From Oscillibacter valericigenes (GTDB taxonomy: Bacteria > Bacillota > Clostridia > Oscillospirales > Oscillospiraceae): DNA of 64,000 nucleotides. Shown here piece after piece: positions 24,620 to 32,910 of this stretch; positions within the stretch are counted from its first letter, which is position 1; every line of letters starts with the position of its first letter. The stretch spans positions 62,001 to 126,000 of the forward strand of contig NZ_JAFBIV010000002.1 in NCBI RefSeq assembly GCF_021531915.1. The letters are read 5' to 3'. The notes under the pieces were generated by a model. It had not been told where the DNA came from and did no database searches. It saw only the letters and a program-made list of their open reading frames with translations. A program made the position numbers and the translations under genes.

Positions 24620-25080
24620 AGAAGTCCCTCCAGCCGGGAAGACATGCTGGGAAAGCCGCTGCGGCTCTCCGTCTTGGTCCGGCGGTACAGCCGGTCCAGC
24701 AAATCGGCGCAAGTCTCCCGCTCTTCCTCCGTCAGTTCCTCCAGCAGCCACTCGTAAAAAGCGGTCTCCACGGCGGCCTTGGAGCACTTCAGGCTCTCTG
24801 CCTTCTCCGTGGCATACAGCATCTGGACCCGGCCATCCTCGGGGCTGGAACGGCGAATCAGATACCCCTTGCTCTCCAGGCTGGCCACCCGGCGGGCCAC
24901 CGCCCCCTTGTCCATGTTCAGCTGCTCCCCGATCTCCCGCTGGGACGCCCCGGGACTGTGTCGGACTGCGTGAAGCAGATCCAGTTCCCCGGAGCCGATG
25001 CCGGTCTCCTTCATGGTCCGGATGACCAGCTTGTTTACCTCCCGGGCGATCTTGGTAATCCGCCGATTCGTCACATCCAT
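24616..25080 (-). CDS. MarR family transcriptional regulator
   Basis: The 154-residue protein has the MarR winged-helix core: SPGASQREIGEQLNMDKGAV near residue 41 is the helix-turn-helix and SSPEDGRVQMLYATEKA near 78 the wing with the usual Asp-Arg. Terminal helices give the dimer interface. It is the first gene of an operon with the ABC exporter pair. A palindrome between its promoter and start suggests autoregulation, released when a ligand binds. GGAGGTGCAAC precedes the ATG. The inducer is unknown but by family habit is a small aromatic or antimicrobial. Confidence 0.93.
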   Translation of the reverse strand: MDVTNRRITKIAREVNKLVIRTMKETGIGSGELDLLHAVRHSPGASQREIGEQLNMDKGAVARRVASLESKGYLIRRSSPEDGRVQMLYATEKAESLKCSKAAVETAFYEWLLEELTEEERETCADLLDRLYRRTKTESRSGFPSMSSRLEGLL

Positions 25081-25094
25081 GTTGCACCTCCAAA

Positions 25095-25112
25095 TAGTTG
25101 TATCATCAACTA
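25095..25112 (-). promoter_or_regulatory. Palindromic operator of the MarR-ABC operon
   Basis: TAGTTG and CAACTA form a 6-6-6 inverted repeat (TAGTTG-TATCAT-CAACTA). It lies just downstream of the predicted transcription start and upstream of the marR ribosome site, a standard place for MarR autorepression. Confidence 0.65.
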
Positions 25113-25117
25113 ATTAG

Positions 25118-25146
25118 AGAATAATCTCCTGTCCTGCTCCTGTCAA
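25118..25146 (-). promoter_or_regulatory. Promoter of the MarR-ABC operon
   Basis: On the minus strand a perfect TTGACA (25141-25146) and TATTCT (25118-25123) are 17 bases apart. Confidence 0.7.
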
Positions 25147-25159
25147 GACCAAAAACAGG

Positions 25160-25190
25160 AAAAACCTCCCGGACAAACTCCGGGAGGTTT
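25160..25190 (-). terminator. Terminator after the VOC gene
   Basis: AAACCTCCCGGA and TCCGGGAGGTTT pair over a 5-base loop; on the minus strand the stem ends in TTTTTCCTGTTTTT. Confidence 0.82.
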
Positions 25191-25196
25191 CCAGAT

Positions 25197-25562
25197 TTAC
25201 CGGGTGGGGATGACCTCGATCCAGTAGCCGTCGGGGTCACTGATGAAGTAGATGCCCATTTTGGGATTTTCGAAGCAGATGCAGCCCATCTCCTCATGCT
25301 TTTTGTGAGCGGCCTCATAATCCTCCGCCTGCATGGCCAGGTGGAACTCACATTCGCCCAGGTCGTACTTCTGGGGATGGTCCCGCAGCCAGGTCAGCTC
25401 CAGACGGAAATCCGTCTTACCGTCCCCCAGGAACATGATGATGAAGCTGTCGTCCTCGGCGTCCTTCCGGCGCACCGGCTCCAAGCCCAGGGCCTCCTTA
25501 TAAAAGGCCAGGGATTTGTCCAGATCGGATACATTAAAATTGAAATGGTTGAATGTCAGCAT
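25197..25562 (-). CDS. VOC superfamily (glyoxalase I-like) protein
   Basis: This 121-residue protein is a vicinal oxygen chelate fold enzyme of the lactoylglutathione lyase type. Two beta-alpha-beta-beta-beta modules are visible: FNHFNFNVSDLDKSLAFY at the N-terminus with metal-ligand His6, RLELTW near 53 with Glu, CEFHLAMQAEDY near 71 with His, and DPDGYWIEVIPT at the end with the last Glu. All four metal ligands of glyoxalase I are therefore present. It probably detoxifies methylglyoxal or a related thiol adduct. It is a single-gene unit with a terminator. Confidence 0.85.
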   Translation of the reverse strand: MLTFNHFNFNVSDLDKSLAFYKEALGLEPVRRKDAEDDSFIIMFLGDGKTDFRLELTWLRDHPQKYDLGECEFHLAMQAEDYEAAHKKHEEMGCICFENPKMGIYFISDPDGYWIEVIPTR

Positions 25563-25692
25563 AAAAAATCACCTCGGACTCAGTATACCATGTCCGGCTT
25601 GCCGGAGCAAGCCGAGAAGTCTGCCCGCTGCTCTCTGCGACTTATACAATCCGCACCCTGTTTTTTTCTGCAGATTTTTGTCAGTTTTGCAT

Positions 25693-25721
25693 TTGACGCC
25701 AGGAGTTAGTTGTGTTAAACT
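25693..25721 (+). promoter_or_regulatory. Promoter of the feo operon
   Basis: TTGACG (25693-25698) and TAAACT (25716-25721) are 17 bases apart. Confidence 0.6.
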
Positions 25722-25727
25722 CTCGAT

Positions 25728-25745
25728 AGTTAGAAGAGGCTAACT
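25728..25745 (+). promoter_or_regulatory. Inverted repeat at the feo transcription start
   Basis: AGTTAG-AAGAGG-CTAACT is a 6-6-6 inverted repeat beginning at the predicted transcription start. An overlapping looser repeat, AGTTAG..TAAACT (25704-25721), covers the -10. A metal-sensing DtxR- or Fur-type repressor is plausible but neither consensus matches well. Confidence 0.5.
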
Positions 25746-25761
25746 CTTGGAGGTAACTGAT

Positions 25762-25992
25762 ATGACACTAGACACTTTACCCATCGGCCAGCAGGCCGTT
25801 ATCACCGCCGTGGGGGGCGAGGGTGCCCTCCGCTGCCGTCTTCTGGATATGGGGCTGATCCCCAAGACCACCGTCCGGGTGGAGAAGATCGCGCCACTGG
25901 GGGACCCCATTGAGCTGCGGGTACGGGGCTACGCCCTGTCCCTGCGAAAAGAGGACGCCCGCAATATCTCTGTGGAGGTGAAGGACCTATGA
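25762..25992 (+). CDS. feoA: FeoA ferrous iron transport protein
   Basis: The 76-residue SH3-like protein is the cytosolic partner of FeoB. LPIGQQAVITAVGGEGALRC and LLDMGLIPKTTVRVEKIAPL follow the FeoA pattern, ending in ELRVRGYALSLRKEDA. The ATG at 25762 has TTGGAGGT eight bases upstream; upstream in-frame codons overlap this ribosome site. Its stop overlaps the feoB start by four bases (ATGA), giving coupled synthesis. FeoA is thought to regulate or stabilise FeoB. Confidence 0.93.
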   Translation: MTLDTLPIGQQAVITAVGGEGALRCRLLDMGLIPKTTVRVEKIAPLGDPIELRVRGYALSLRKEDARNISVEVKDL

Positions 25993-27995
25993 TCTTTGCA
26001 CTGGTCGGCAATCAGAACTGCGGCAAGACCACGCTGTTCAACCAGCTCACCGGCTCCAACCAGCATGTGGGCAACTTTCCCGGCGTGACCGTGGATCAGA
26101 AGTCCGGTGCCGTCCGGGGCCAGAAGGACTGTACAGTGGTGGACCTGCCGGGCATCTACTCCATCCGGCCCTACACGCCGGAGGAGATCGTCACGCGGGA
26201 CTTCATCATCAATCAGAAGCCCGACGGCATCATCAACATCGTGGACGCCACCAACATCGAGCGGAACCTGTACCTGACCCTGCAGCTCCTGGAAATGCGC
26301 GTCCCCATGGTGCTGGCCCTGAACATGATGGATGAGGTGAGCGCCAACGGCGGAACCATCGACATCAAGGGCATGAGCAAAGCGCTGGGCATCCCGGTGG
26401 TGCCCATCTCCGCTGTGAAGAACCAGGGTGTGGACGAGCTGATCCGCATTGCCGTGACCACCGCCAGAAGCCGGACCTATCCCACGGTCTACGACTTCTG
26501 CTCCCCCGGTCCCGTTCACCGCTGCATCCACGCGGTAGTCCACCAGATTGAAGACCACGCAGAGGCCGCCGGTCTGCCGGTACGCTTCGCCGCCACCAAG
26601 CTCATTGAGGACGACCAGGATATCCGGGAGCGGTTGGAGCTGGACCAGAACGAGCTGGAGCTGATCGAGCACAGCGTTCAGGAGATGGAGACCGAGCACG
26701 GCATGGACCGCAACGCTGCCCTGGCGGACATGCGGTACGACTTTATCGAGGGTGTCTGCCGGGACACGGTGGTGAAATGCCGGGAATCCAAAGAACGTGC
26801 CCGCAGCGAGGCCATTGACCGGGTGGTCACCAACAAGTATCTGGCTCTCCCTCTGTTCTTCGGCATCATGCTAGGCATCTTCTATCTGACCTTCAACGTG
26901 ATCGGCGCCTTTCTGTCCGACCTCCTGGCGGCGGGCATCGACGCCCTCACTGCCACTGTGGACGCGGGCCTGACAGCCTACGGCCTGAACCCGGTGGTCC
27001 ACAGTCTGGTCATCGACGGTATCTTCGCCGGTGTGGGCAGCGTGTTGAGCTTCCTGCCCATCATCGTGGTGCTGTTCTTCTTCCTGTCCATTCTGGAGGA
27101 TACCGGATACATGGCCCGGGTGGCCTTCTTCATGGACCAGCTGCTGCGGAAAATGGGCCTGTCCGGCCGCAGTATCGTGCCCCTGCTGATCGGTTTCGGC
27201 TGTTCCGTGCCCGCCATCATGGCCACCCGGACCCTGGCCTCGGAGCGGGACCGCCGCATGACCATTCTGCTGACGCCCTTTATGAGCTGCTCCGCCAAGA
27301 TCCCCATTTACGGCGTGTTCACCGCCGCCTTCTTCCCGGAGCATGCGGCCCTGGTGATGATCACCCTGTATCTGGGCGGTATCCTGGTGGGCATCATCGC
27401 CGCCAAGGTCCTGGGCGCCACGGCTTATAAGGGCAACCCGGTCCCCTTCGTCATGGAGCTGCCCAACTATCGCTTCCCCTCCGCCCGCAGCGTGGGGCAG
27501 CTGTGCTGGGACAAGGCCAAGGACTTCCTGACCCGGGCCTTTACCGTCATTTTCGTGGCTACCATCATCGTCTGGTTCCTCCAGACCTTTGATACCCGGC
27601 TGAATCTGGTGACGGACAGTGCCAACAGCCTGCTGGCCACCGTGGGTGCCTGGATCGCGCCCCTGTTTGCCCCTCTGGGCTTCGGAGACTGGCGGGTATC
27701 CACCGCCCTCATCACCGGCTTCATTGCCAAGGAATCCGTCATTTCCACCCTGGGTATCCTCACCGGCGCCGGGGCCGATGTATCCGCAGCAGCTCTGGGC
27801 ACCCTGTTCACTCCTGTCACCGCCGCCAGCTTTCTGGTATTCACGCTGCTGTACACCCCCTGTGTGGCTGCCATCTCCGCCGTCAAGCGGGAATTGGGCT
27901 CCGGCTGGAAGGCCGCCGGTGTGGCACTCAGCCAGTGCGCCATTGCCTGGGTGGCAGCTCTATTGGTCCACCAGATCGCCCTGCTGCTGGCGTAA
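25989..27995 (+). CDS. feoB: FeoB ferrous iron transporter
   Basis: This 668-residue inner-membrane protein imports ferrous iron under anaerobic conditions. The N-terminal G domain has G1 GNQNCGKTT at residues 7-15 (Cys replaces the common Ser), G3 DLPG near 53 and G4 NMMD near 110. A helical GDI-like domain follows, then about ten membrane segments with two Gate motifs (GFGCSVPAI near 403 and the C-terminal region), including the conserved Cys. Length is typical. It is the middle gene of feoA-feoB-Cys-rich peptide. Confidence 0.95.
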   Translation: MIFALVGNQNCGKTTLFNQLTGSNQHVGNFPGVTVDQKSGAVRGQKDCTVVDLPGIYSIRPYTPEEIVTRDFIINQKPDGIINIVDATNIERNLYLTLQLLEMRVPMVLALNMMDEVSANGGTIDIKGMSKALGIPVVPISAVKNQGVDELIRIAVTTARSRTYPTVYDFCSPGPVHRCIHAVVHQIEDHAEAAGLPVRFAATKLIEDDQDIRERLELDQNELELIEHSVQEMETEHGMDRNAALADMRYDFIEGVCRDTVVKCRESKERARSEAIDRVVTNKYLALPLFFGIMLGIFYLTFNVIGAFLSDLLAAGIDALTATVDAGLTAYGLNPVVHSLVIDGIFAGVGSVLSFLPIIVVLFFFLSILEDTGYMARVAFFMDQLLRKMGLSGRSIVPLLIGFGCSVPAIMATRTLASERDRRMTILLTPFMSCSAKIPIYGVFTAAFFPEHAALVMITLYLGGILVGIIAAKVLGATAYKGNPVPFVMELPNYRFPSARSVGQLCWDKAKDFLTRAFTVIFVATIIVWFLQTFDTRLNLVTDSANSLLATVGAWIAPLFAPLGFGDWRVSTALITGFIAKESVISTLGILTGAGADVSAAALGTLFTPVTAASFLVFTLLYTPCVAAISAVKRELGSGWKAAGVALSQCAIAWVAALLVHQIALLLA

Positions 27996-28007
27996 GGAGG
28001 TGCCGCC

Positions 28008-28130
28008 ATGCTGGAACTGCTGATTCTGCTGCTGGTGGGCAGCTGGCTGGTATTGGCTCTGCGCTTCTGCCGCCGTCGCAAGAGTGGCTGCTGCGGCGAC
28101 TGCGCCAACTGCTCAAAACACTGCTCCTGA
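28008..28130 (+). CDS. FeoB-associated Cys-rich membrane peptide
   Basis: A 40-residue peptide: one hydrophobic segment (residues 2-20, Leu-rich), an arginine patch FCRRRKS, then SGCCGDCANCSKHCS with five closely spaced cysteines after the membrane. This layout matches the FeoB-associated Cys-rich membrane protein family, sometimes compared with FeoC. The cysteines could bind iron or an iron-sulfur cluster at the cytosolic mouth of FeoB. GGAGG lies seven bases before the ATG and the gene starts 12 bases after feoB. It ends the feo operon at a terminator. Confidence 0.85.
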   Translation: MLELLILLLVGSWLVLALRFCRRRKSGCCGDCANCSKHCS

Positions 28131-28136
28131 ACCGCT

Positions 28137-28166
28137 GCTCCCCGGCTTGCTGCCGGGGAGCCTTTA
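28137..28166 (+). terminator. Terminator of the feo operon
   Basis: GCTCCCCGGC and GCCGGGGAGC pair over a TTGCT loop, followed by CTTTAC; the T-run is short but a longer one (28188-28195) lies just beyond. Confidence 0.7.
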
Positions 28167-28280
28167 CGTGGTCTGGTCTTTTTTTCAGACAACGCAGGCC
28201 CATTATTCTCCCGTATTTTGGGCACTTTTGTATGTATCCGACAGTTGCTTACGTTTTAACAAGTCATTTCTGTTGATTTT

Positions 28281-28297
28281 ACCGTCAATGTGACGGT
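28281..28297 (+). promoter_or_regulatory. Perfect inverted repeat abutting the -35 box of the small membrane gene
   Basis: ACCGTCA-ATG-TGACGGT is a perfect 7-3-7 palindrome. Its right arm shares one base with TTGACT, so a bound protein would contact or block RNA polymerase. No regulator gene is adjacent. Confidence 0.6.
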
Positions 28298-28325
28298 TGA
28301 CTTTTCGACACTAAACCGCTAGAAT
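28297..28325 (+). promoter_or_regulatory. Promoter of the small membrane protein gene
   Basis: TTGACT (28297-28302) and TAGAAT (28320-28325) are 17 bases apart, 46 bases before the start codon. Confidence 0.65.
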
Positions 28326-28371
28326 TAAAAACAATCAAAGGCGGGCAACCCGCGGAAAGGAGCTGAACACC

Positions 28372-28638
28372 ATGATGAAGTCCATGTATACCACTCAGAT
28401 GTCTCACGGTGCGTCCGCTCCCTGCGCGAACGCCGCTTCTTCCTGCGCCCAGGCCGCTTCCATGCGGTCTGCCAATATTGCTCTGATTCTGGACGCCATT
28501 ATCATGGCGTCCATTATTATTTGCGGCCTGAACGTGCGCCTGTCCATTCTGGCCGGCTCCCTGCTGGTACTGGTACTGCTGGTAGTCCTGCTGGTATGCG
28601 AAAACATGAACGCGCCAAGGATGCGAAAGTCCGCCTGA
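28372..28638 (+). CDS. Small membrane protein, unknown function
   Basis: I do not recognise this 88-residue protein. It has a short N-terminal region rich in Met, Ser, Ala and with two Cys (CANAASSCAQ near residue 18), then two hydrophobic segments at about 37-50 and 56-76 that form a hairpin, and a short basic tail PRMRKSA. Support for it being real: AAAGGAG nine bases before the ATG, a good promoter with a palindrome at the -35, and a strong terminator directly after it. It sits alone between the feo and liv operons. Confidence 0.75.
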   Translation: MMKSMYTTQMSHGASAPCANAASSCAQAASMRSANIALILDAIIMASIIICGLNVRLSILAGSLLVLVLLVVLLVCENMNAPRMRKSA

Positions 28639-28653
28639 CTGTTTGATACAGCA

Positions 28654-28688
28654 AAGCGGCTCCGCTTCATGGCGGAGCCGCTTTTTTG
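28654..28688 (+). terminator. Terminator after the small membrane protein gene
   Basis: AAGCGGCTCCGC and GCGGAGCCGCTT pair over a 6-base loop and are followed by TTTTTTG. Confidence 0.88.
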
Positions 28689-28723
28689 TATGATATACCC
28701 TATTTCAAAAAGGAGAAATCAAG

Positions 28724-29920
28724 ATGAAAAAGAAGTTTTTCGCACTCATGATGGCCATGGTCATGGTCCTCAGCCTGGCTGCCTGCGGCGGCAAGTCCGA
28801 AACCTCTGCCCCCGCCAACAACGACGCCCCCGCCCAGAGCGGTGAGACCGCCGAAGGCGGCAGCACCTTCAAGCTGGGTACCATCGGCCCCCTGACCGGT
28901 GACGCCGCCATCTACGGCCAGGCCGTGGCCAACGGCGCCAAGATCGCCGTGGACGAGATCAACGCCAGCGACAGCGCCATCAAGTTCGAGTTCCAGTCCG
29001 AGGACGACGTGGCTGACGGCGAGACCTCCGTCAACGCCTACAACACCCTGATGGACTGGGGCATGCAGGTCATGGTCGGCCCCACCACCACCGGCGCCTC
29101 CATCGCCGTTGCCGCCAAGGCCGCTGAGGAGCGCACCTTCATGCTGACTCCCTCCGCCTCCTCCACCGACGTCATCGCCCCCGGCGACAACGTCTTCCAG
29201 GTCTGCTTCACCGACCCCAACCAGGGCATCGCCTCCGCCGACTACATGGCTGCCAACATGGCCGGTGCCAAGATCGCTGTGATCTACCGCAACGACGACG
29301 CCTATTCCCAGGGTATCCGCGACACCTTCGTCTCTCAGGCCAAGGCCAACAGCCTGGAGCTCGTCTATGAGGGCACCTTCACCGCTGACACCGCCACCGA
29401 CTTCTCCGTGCAGCTGACCGCTGCCCAGGCCGCCGGCGCCGACACCGTGTTCCTGCCCATCTACTATCAGCCCGCCTCCGTCATCCTGACCCAGGCCGCC
29501 GCCATGAACTATGCTCCCACCTTCTTCGGCGTGGACGGCATGGACGGCATCCTGACCATGGAGGGCTTCGACACCGCTCTGGCTGAGGGCGTTATGCTGC
29601 TGACCCCCTTCTCCGCCGACGCCACTGACGAGCGCACCCAGAACTTCGTGAAGGCCTATCAGGCCGCTTACGGCGAGATCCCCAACCAGTTTGCCGCCGA
29701 CGCCTATGACGGCGTGTACATCGTCAAGGCCGCTCTGGAAGCCGCCGGCTGCACCGGCGACATGTCCTCCGCCGACATCTGCGAGGCTCTGGTGGGCGTC
29801 ATGTCCTCCATCTCCGTGGATGGCCTGACCGGCCAGGGCATGACCTGGTCCGCCAATGGCGAGGTCTCCAAGGCCCCCATGGCCGTTGTCATCGAGAACG
29901 GCACCTACGTTCTGCCCTGA
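28724..29920 (+). CDS. livK: Branched-chain amino acid ABC transporter substrate-binding lipoprotein
   Basis: This 398-residue periplasmic-binding-type protein begins with a lipoprotein signal ending LSLAAC (Cys at 21) and an Ala/Asn/Gly-rich spacer. The type I fold starts at KLGTIGPLTGDAAIYGQAV near residue 50, the Leu/Ile/Val-binding protein hallmark, and FFGVDGMDG near 266 is in the hinge region. It captures branched-chain or other amino acids for LivHMGF. Codons are highly biased, consistent with abundance. AAAGGAG precedes the ATG. Two large hairpins separate it from livH, which may give it a higher level than the membrane parts. Confidence 0.92.
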   Translation: MKKKFFALMMAMVMVLSLAACGGKSETSAPANNDAPAQSGETAEGGSTFKLGTIGPLTGDAAIYGQAVANGAKIAVDEINASDSAIKFEFQSEDDVADGETSVNAYNTLMDWGMQVMVGPTTTGASIAVAAKAAEERTFMLTPSASSTDVIAPGDNVFQVCFTDPNQGIASADYMAANMAGAKIAVIYRNDDAYSQGIRDTFVSQAKANSLELVYEGTFTADTATDFSVQLTAAQAAGADTVFLPIYYQPASVILTQAAAMNYAPTFFGVDGMDGILTMEGFDTALAEGVMLLTPFSADATDERTQNFVKAYQAAYGEIPNQFAADAYDGVYIVKAALEAAGCTGDMSSADICEALVGVMSSISVDGLTGQGMTWSANGEVSKAPMAVVIENGTYVLP

Positions 29921-29945
29921 GTTTTCTGTTCCAGACAACAGCGAT

Positions 29946-29976
29946 CCGCCGGAGGGGGGCAGCCCCCTTCCGGCGG
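29946..29976 (+). other. GC-rich hairpin in the livK-livH gap
   Basis: CCGCCGGA and TCCGGCGG flank a run of five G-C pairs (14 bp in all) with a tiny loop and no following T-run. It is not a normal terminator and may protect the livK 3' end. Confidence 0.7.
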
Positions 29977-29992
29977 TCCCCCGCGTTCCGCG

Positions 29993-30049
29993 TTCTATGG
30001 CGGAAACAGGGGCAGAAGGACGCTTTCTGTCCGTTTTTCTGCCATAGAA
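29993..30049 (+). other. Long imperfect hairpin in the livK-livH gap
   Basis: TTCTATGGC (29993-30001) pairs with GCCATAGAA (30041-30049), and inner segments GGAAAC/GTTTTTC and GGCAGAA/TTTCTGTCC extend the stem to about 25 pairs with small bulges. It ends 40 bases before livH. Confidence 0.65.
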
Positions 30050-30088
30050 ATTCAGAAGATCGAATGAAAGAAAAAGAGGTGTGTCCCT

Positions 30089-30991
30089 ATGGAATTTCTC
30101 TCCTATCTGATCAGCGGCATCAGCCTGGGGAGCGTATACGCCATCATCGCCCTGGGCTACACCATGGTGTACGGCATTGCCAAAATGCTGAACTTCGCCC
30201 ACGGCGATGTCATCATGGTGGGTGGCTATATCTCCTTCTGCGCCATCAGCTATCTGGGCCTGCCCGGCTGGCTGGCTCTCATTCTGGCCATGGTGGTCTG
30301 CACGGTGCTGGGCATCGTCATTGAGGGCCTTGCCTACAAGCCCCTCCGCAGCGCCCCCTCCCTGGCCGTGCTGATCACCGCCATCGGCGTCAGCTATTTC
30401 CTGCAGAACACTGCCCTGCTGATCTGGAAGGCGGCCCCCAAGGTCTATCCCTCCCTGATCCCCACCACCAACGCCCAGGGCGAGTCCAACGCCCTGCAGC
30501 TGTTTGGCGGTCAGCTCTCCATCTCCTACATCTCTCTGCTGACCATGGCCTCCTGCATCGTCATCATGATCGCCCTGACCCTCTTCACCAGCAAGACCAA
30601 GATGGGCAAGGCCATGCGGGCCTGCTCCGAGGATAAGGGCGCTGCCCAGCTCATGGGCATCAACGTCAACGCCACCATCTCCACCACCTTCGCCATCGGC
30701 TCCGCTCTGGCGGCCATCGCCGGCGTGCTGCTGTGCTCCTCCTATCCCACGCTGCAGCCCACCACCGGCTCCATGCCCGGCATCAAGGCCTTCACTGCCG
30801 CCGTGTTCGGCGGCATCGGCTCCATCCCCGGCGCTTTCCTGGGCGGTTTGCTGCTGGGCGTCATCGAGGCCATGGCCAAGGCCTACATCTCCACCAACCT
30901 GGCCAACACCATCGTGTTCGCCGTGTTGATCATCGTCCTGCTGGTGAAACCCGCAGGCCTGCTGGGCAAGTATGTCCCGGAGAAAGTGTAA
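30089..30991 (+). CDS. livH: Branched-chain amino acid ABC transporter permease LivH
   Basis: The 300-residue membrane protein has eight hydrophobic segments and the LivH hallmarks: LISGISLGSVYAIIALGYTM near residue 7 with the following MVYGIAKMLNFAHGD, and KAMRACSEDKGAAQLMGIN near 172, the cytoplasmic coupling loop that contacts the ATPase. AAAGAGGTGTG lies before the ATG. It forms the translocation pore with LivM. Confidence 0.94.
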   Translation: MEFLSYLISGISLGSVYAIIALGYTMVYGIAKMLNFAHGDVIMVGGYISFCAISYLGLPGWLALILAMVVCTVLGIVIEGLAYKPLRSAPSLAVLITAIGVSYFLQNTALLIWKAAPKVYPSLIPTTNAQGESNALQLFGGQLSISYISLLTMASCIVIMIALTLFTSKTKMGKAMRACSEDKGAAQLMGINVNATISTTFAIGSALAAIAGVLLCSSYPTLQPTTGSMPGIKAFTAAVFGGIGSIPGAFLGGLLLGVIEAMAKAYISTNLANTIVFAVLIIVLLVKPAGLLGKYVPEKV

Positions 30992-31001
30992 GGTGAGGGA
31001 C

Positions 31002-32072
31002 ATGAAAAAACTGCGTATCAAACAGCACACCCGCACGGATTTCCTGACATATCTGGGGGTCATCATCCTCTTTGTGGTGATGAACGTCCTCAAGTCCAAC
31101 GGCAGCCTGAGCCGCTCTCTCACCGGCCAGCTGGTCCCCATCTGCTGCTATATGTCCATGGCCGTGTCCCTGAACCTGACGGTGGGCATCCTGGGCGAGC
31201 TGAGCCTGGGCCACGCGGGCTTTATGAGCGTGGGCGCCTTCTCCGGCATCGTGGCCGCCATGAGCCTGCAGAACATCATTCCCGCCGCGCCGCTGCGTCT
31301 GGCGGTAGCCATGGTCATCGGTGCCGCCGCCGCTGCCATCGCCGGTGCCATCGTGGGCACCCCTGTGCTGCGTCTGCGGGGCGACTATCTGGCCATCGTG
31401 ACCCTGGCCTTCGGCGAGATCATCAAGGACCTGGTGAACTGCCTGCTGGTGGGCTATGATGCCAAGGGCCTCCACATGGCCTTCAACCTCACCGGCAGCA
31501 AGACCATCGACGACCTGGGCATGAAGGAAGGCGGCATCGCCATCATCAAGGGCGCCCAGGGCGCTACCGGCACCACCACCATCGCCAGCTTCACCGCCGG
31601 CTTCATCCTGGTGATGGTGACCCTGTTCGTGGTGCTGAACCTGAAGCACAGCCGTGCCGGCCGGGCCATCATGGCCCTTCGGGACAACGCCATCGCCGCC
31701 GAGAGCGTGGGCATCAACATCACCAAGTACAAGATGATGGCCTTCGTCACCTCCGCCGCCCTGGCCGGTGCCGCCGGTGCCCTGTACGGCCTGAACTTCT
31801 CCTCCCTGCAGGCCACCAAGTTCAACTTCAACACCTCCATCCTGATCCTGGTGTTCGTGGTGCTGGGCGGCCTGGGCAACCTGTGGGGCTCCCTGATCGC
31901 GGCCGCCGCCCTGACGGTCCTGCCGGAGCTGCTGCGTGCCTTCTCCGACTACCGGATGCTGGTGTACGCCATCGTGCTGATCCTGGTGATGCTGGCCACC
32001 AACAACCCCACCCTCAAGACATTCTTCAGCCGCTTCAAGCTGCACAAGCCCACCGGAAAGGAGGCCGTCTGA
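31002..32072 (+). CDS. livM: Branched-chain amino acid ABC transporter permease LivM
   Basis: This 356-residue permease has about ten hydrophobic segments and the LivM pattern SLNLTVGILGELSLGHAGFM near residue 56, RLRGDYLAIVTLAFGEI near 122 and the coupling loop RAIMALRDNAIAAESVGIN near 220. The ATG at 31002 follows AAGGTGAGGG by two to four bases less than optimal, so a slightly different start is possible; upstream in-frame codons overlap livH. It partners LivH. Confidence 0.93.
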   Translation: MKKLRIKQHTRTDFLTYLGVIILFVVMNVLKSNGSLSRSLTGQLVPICCYMSMAVSLNLTVGILGELSLGHAGFMSVGAFSGIVAAMSLQNIIPAAPLRLAVAMVIGAAAAAIAGAIVGTPVLRLRGDYLAIVTLAFGEIIKDLVNCLLVGYDAKGLHMAFNLTGSKTIDDLGMKEGGIAIIKGAQGATGTTTIASFTAGFILVMVTLFVVLNLKHSRAGRAIMALRDNAIAAESVGINITKYKMMAFVTSAALAGAAGALYGLNFSSLQATKFNFNTSILILVFVVLGGLGNLWGSLIAAAALTVLPELLRAFSDYRMLVYAIVLILVMLATNNPTLKTFFSRFKLHKPTGKEAV

Positions 32073-32073
32073 C

Positions 32074-32907
<834 letters not shown>

Positions 32908-32910
32908 TCC

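Noticed and set aside
24620-25093. Upstream extension of the ABC half-A reading frame
   Set aside because: The frame reads through marR out of phase with Gly/Arg/Pro-rich sequence. A GTG start with GGAGGG at 24619 is preferred.
28700-31141. Antisense open frame of about 813 codons over livK-livH
   Set aside because: It crosses two strongly supported liv genes and the hairpin gap, has Gly/His/Val low-complexity composition and no start site signal.
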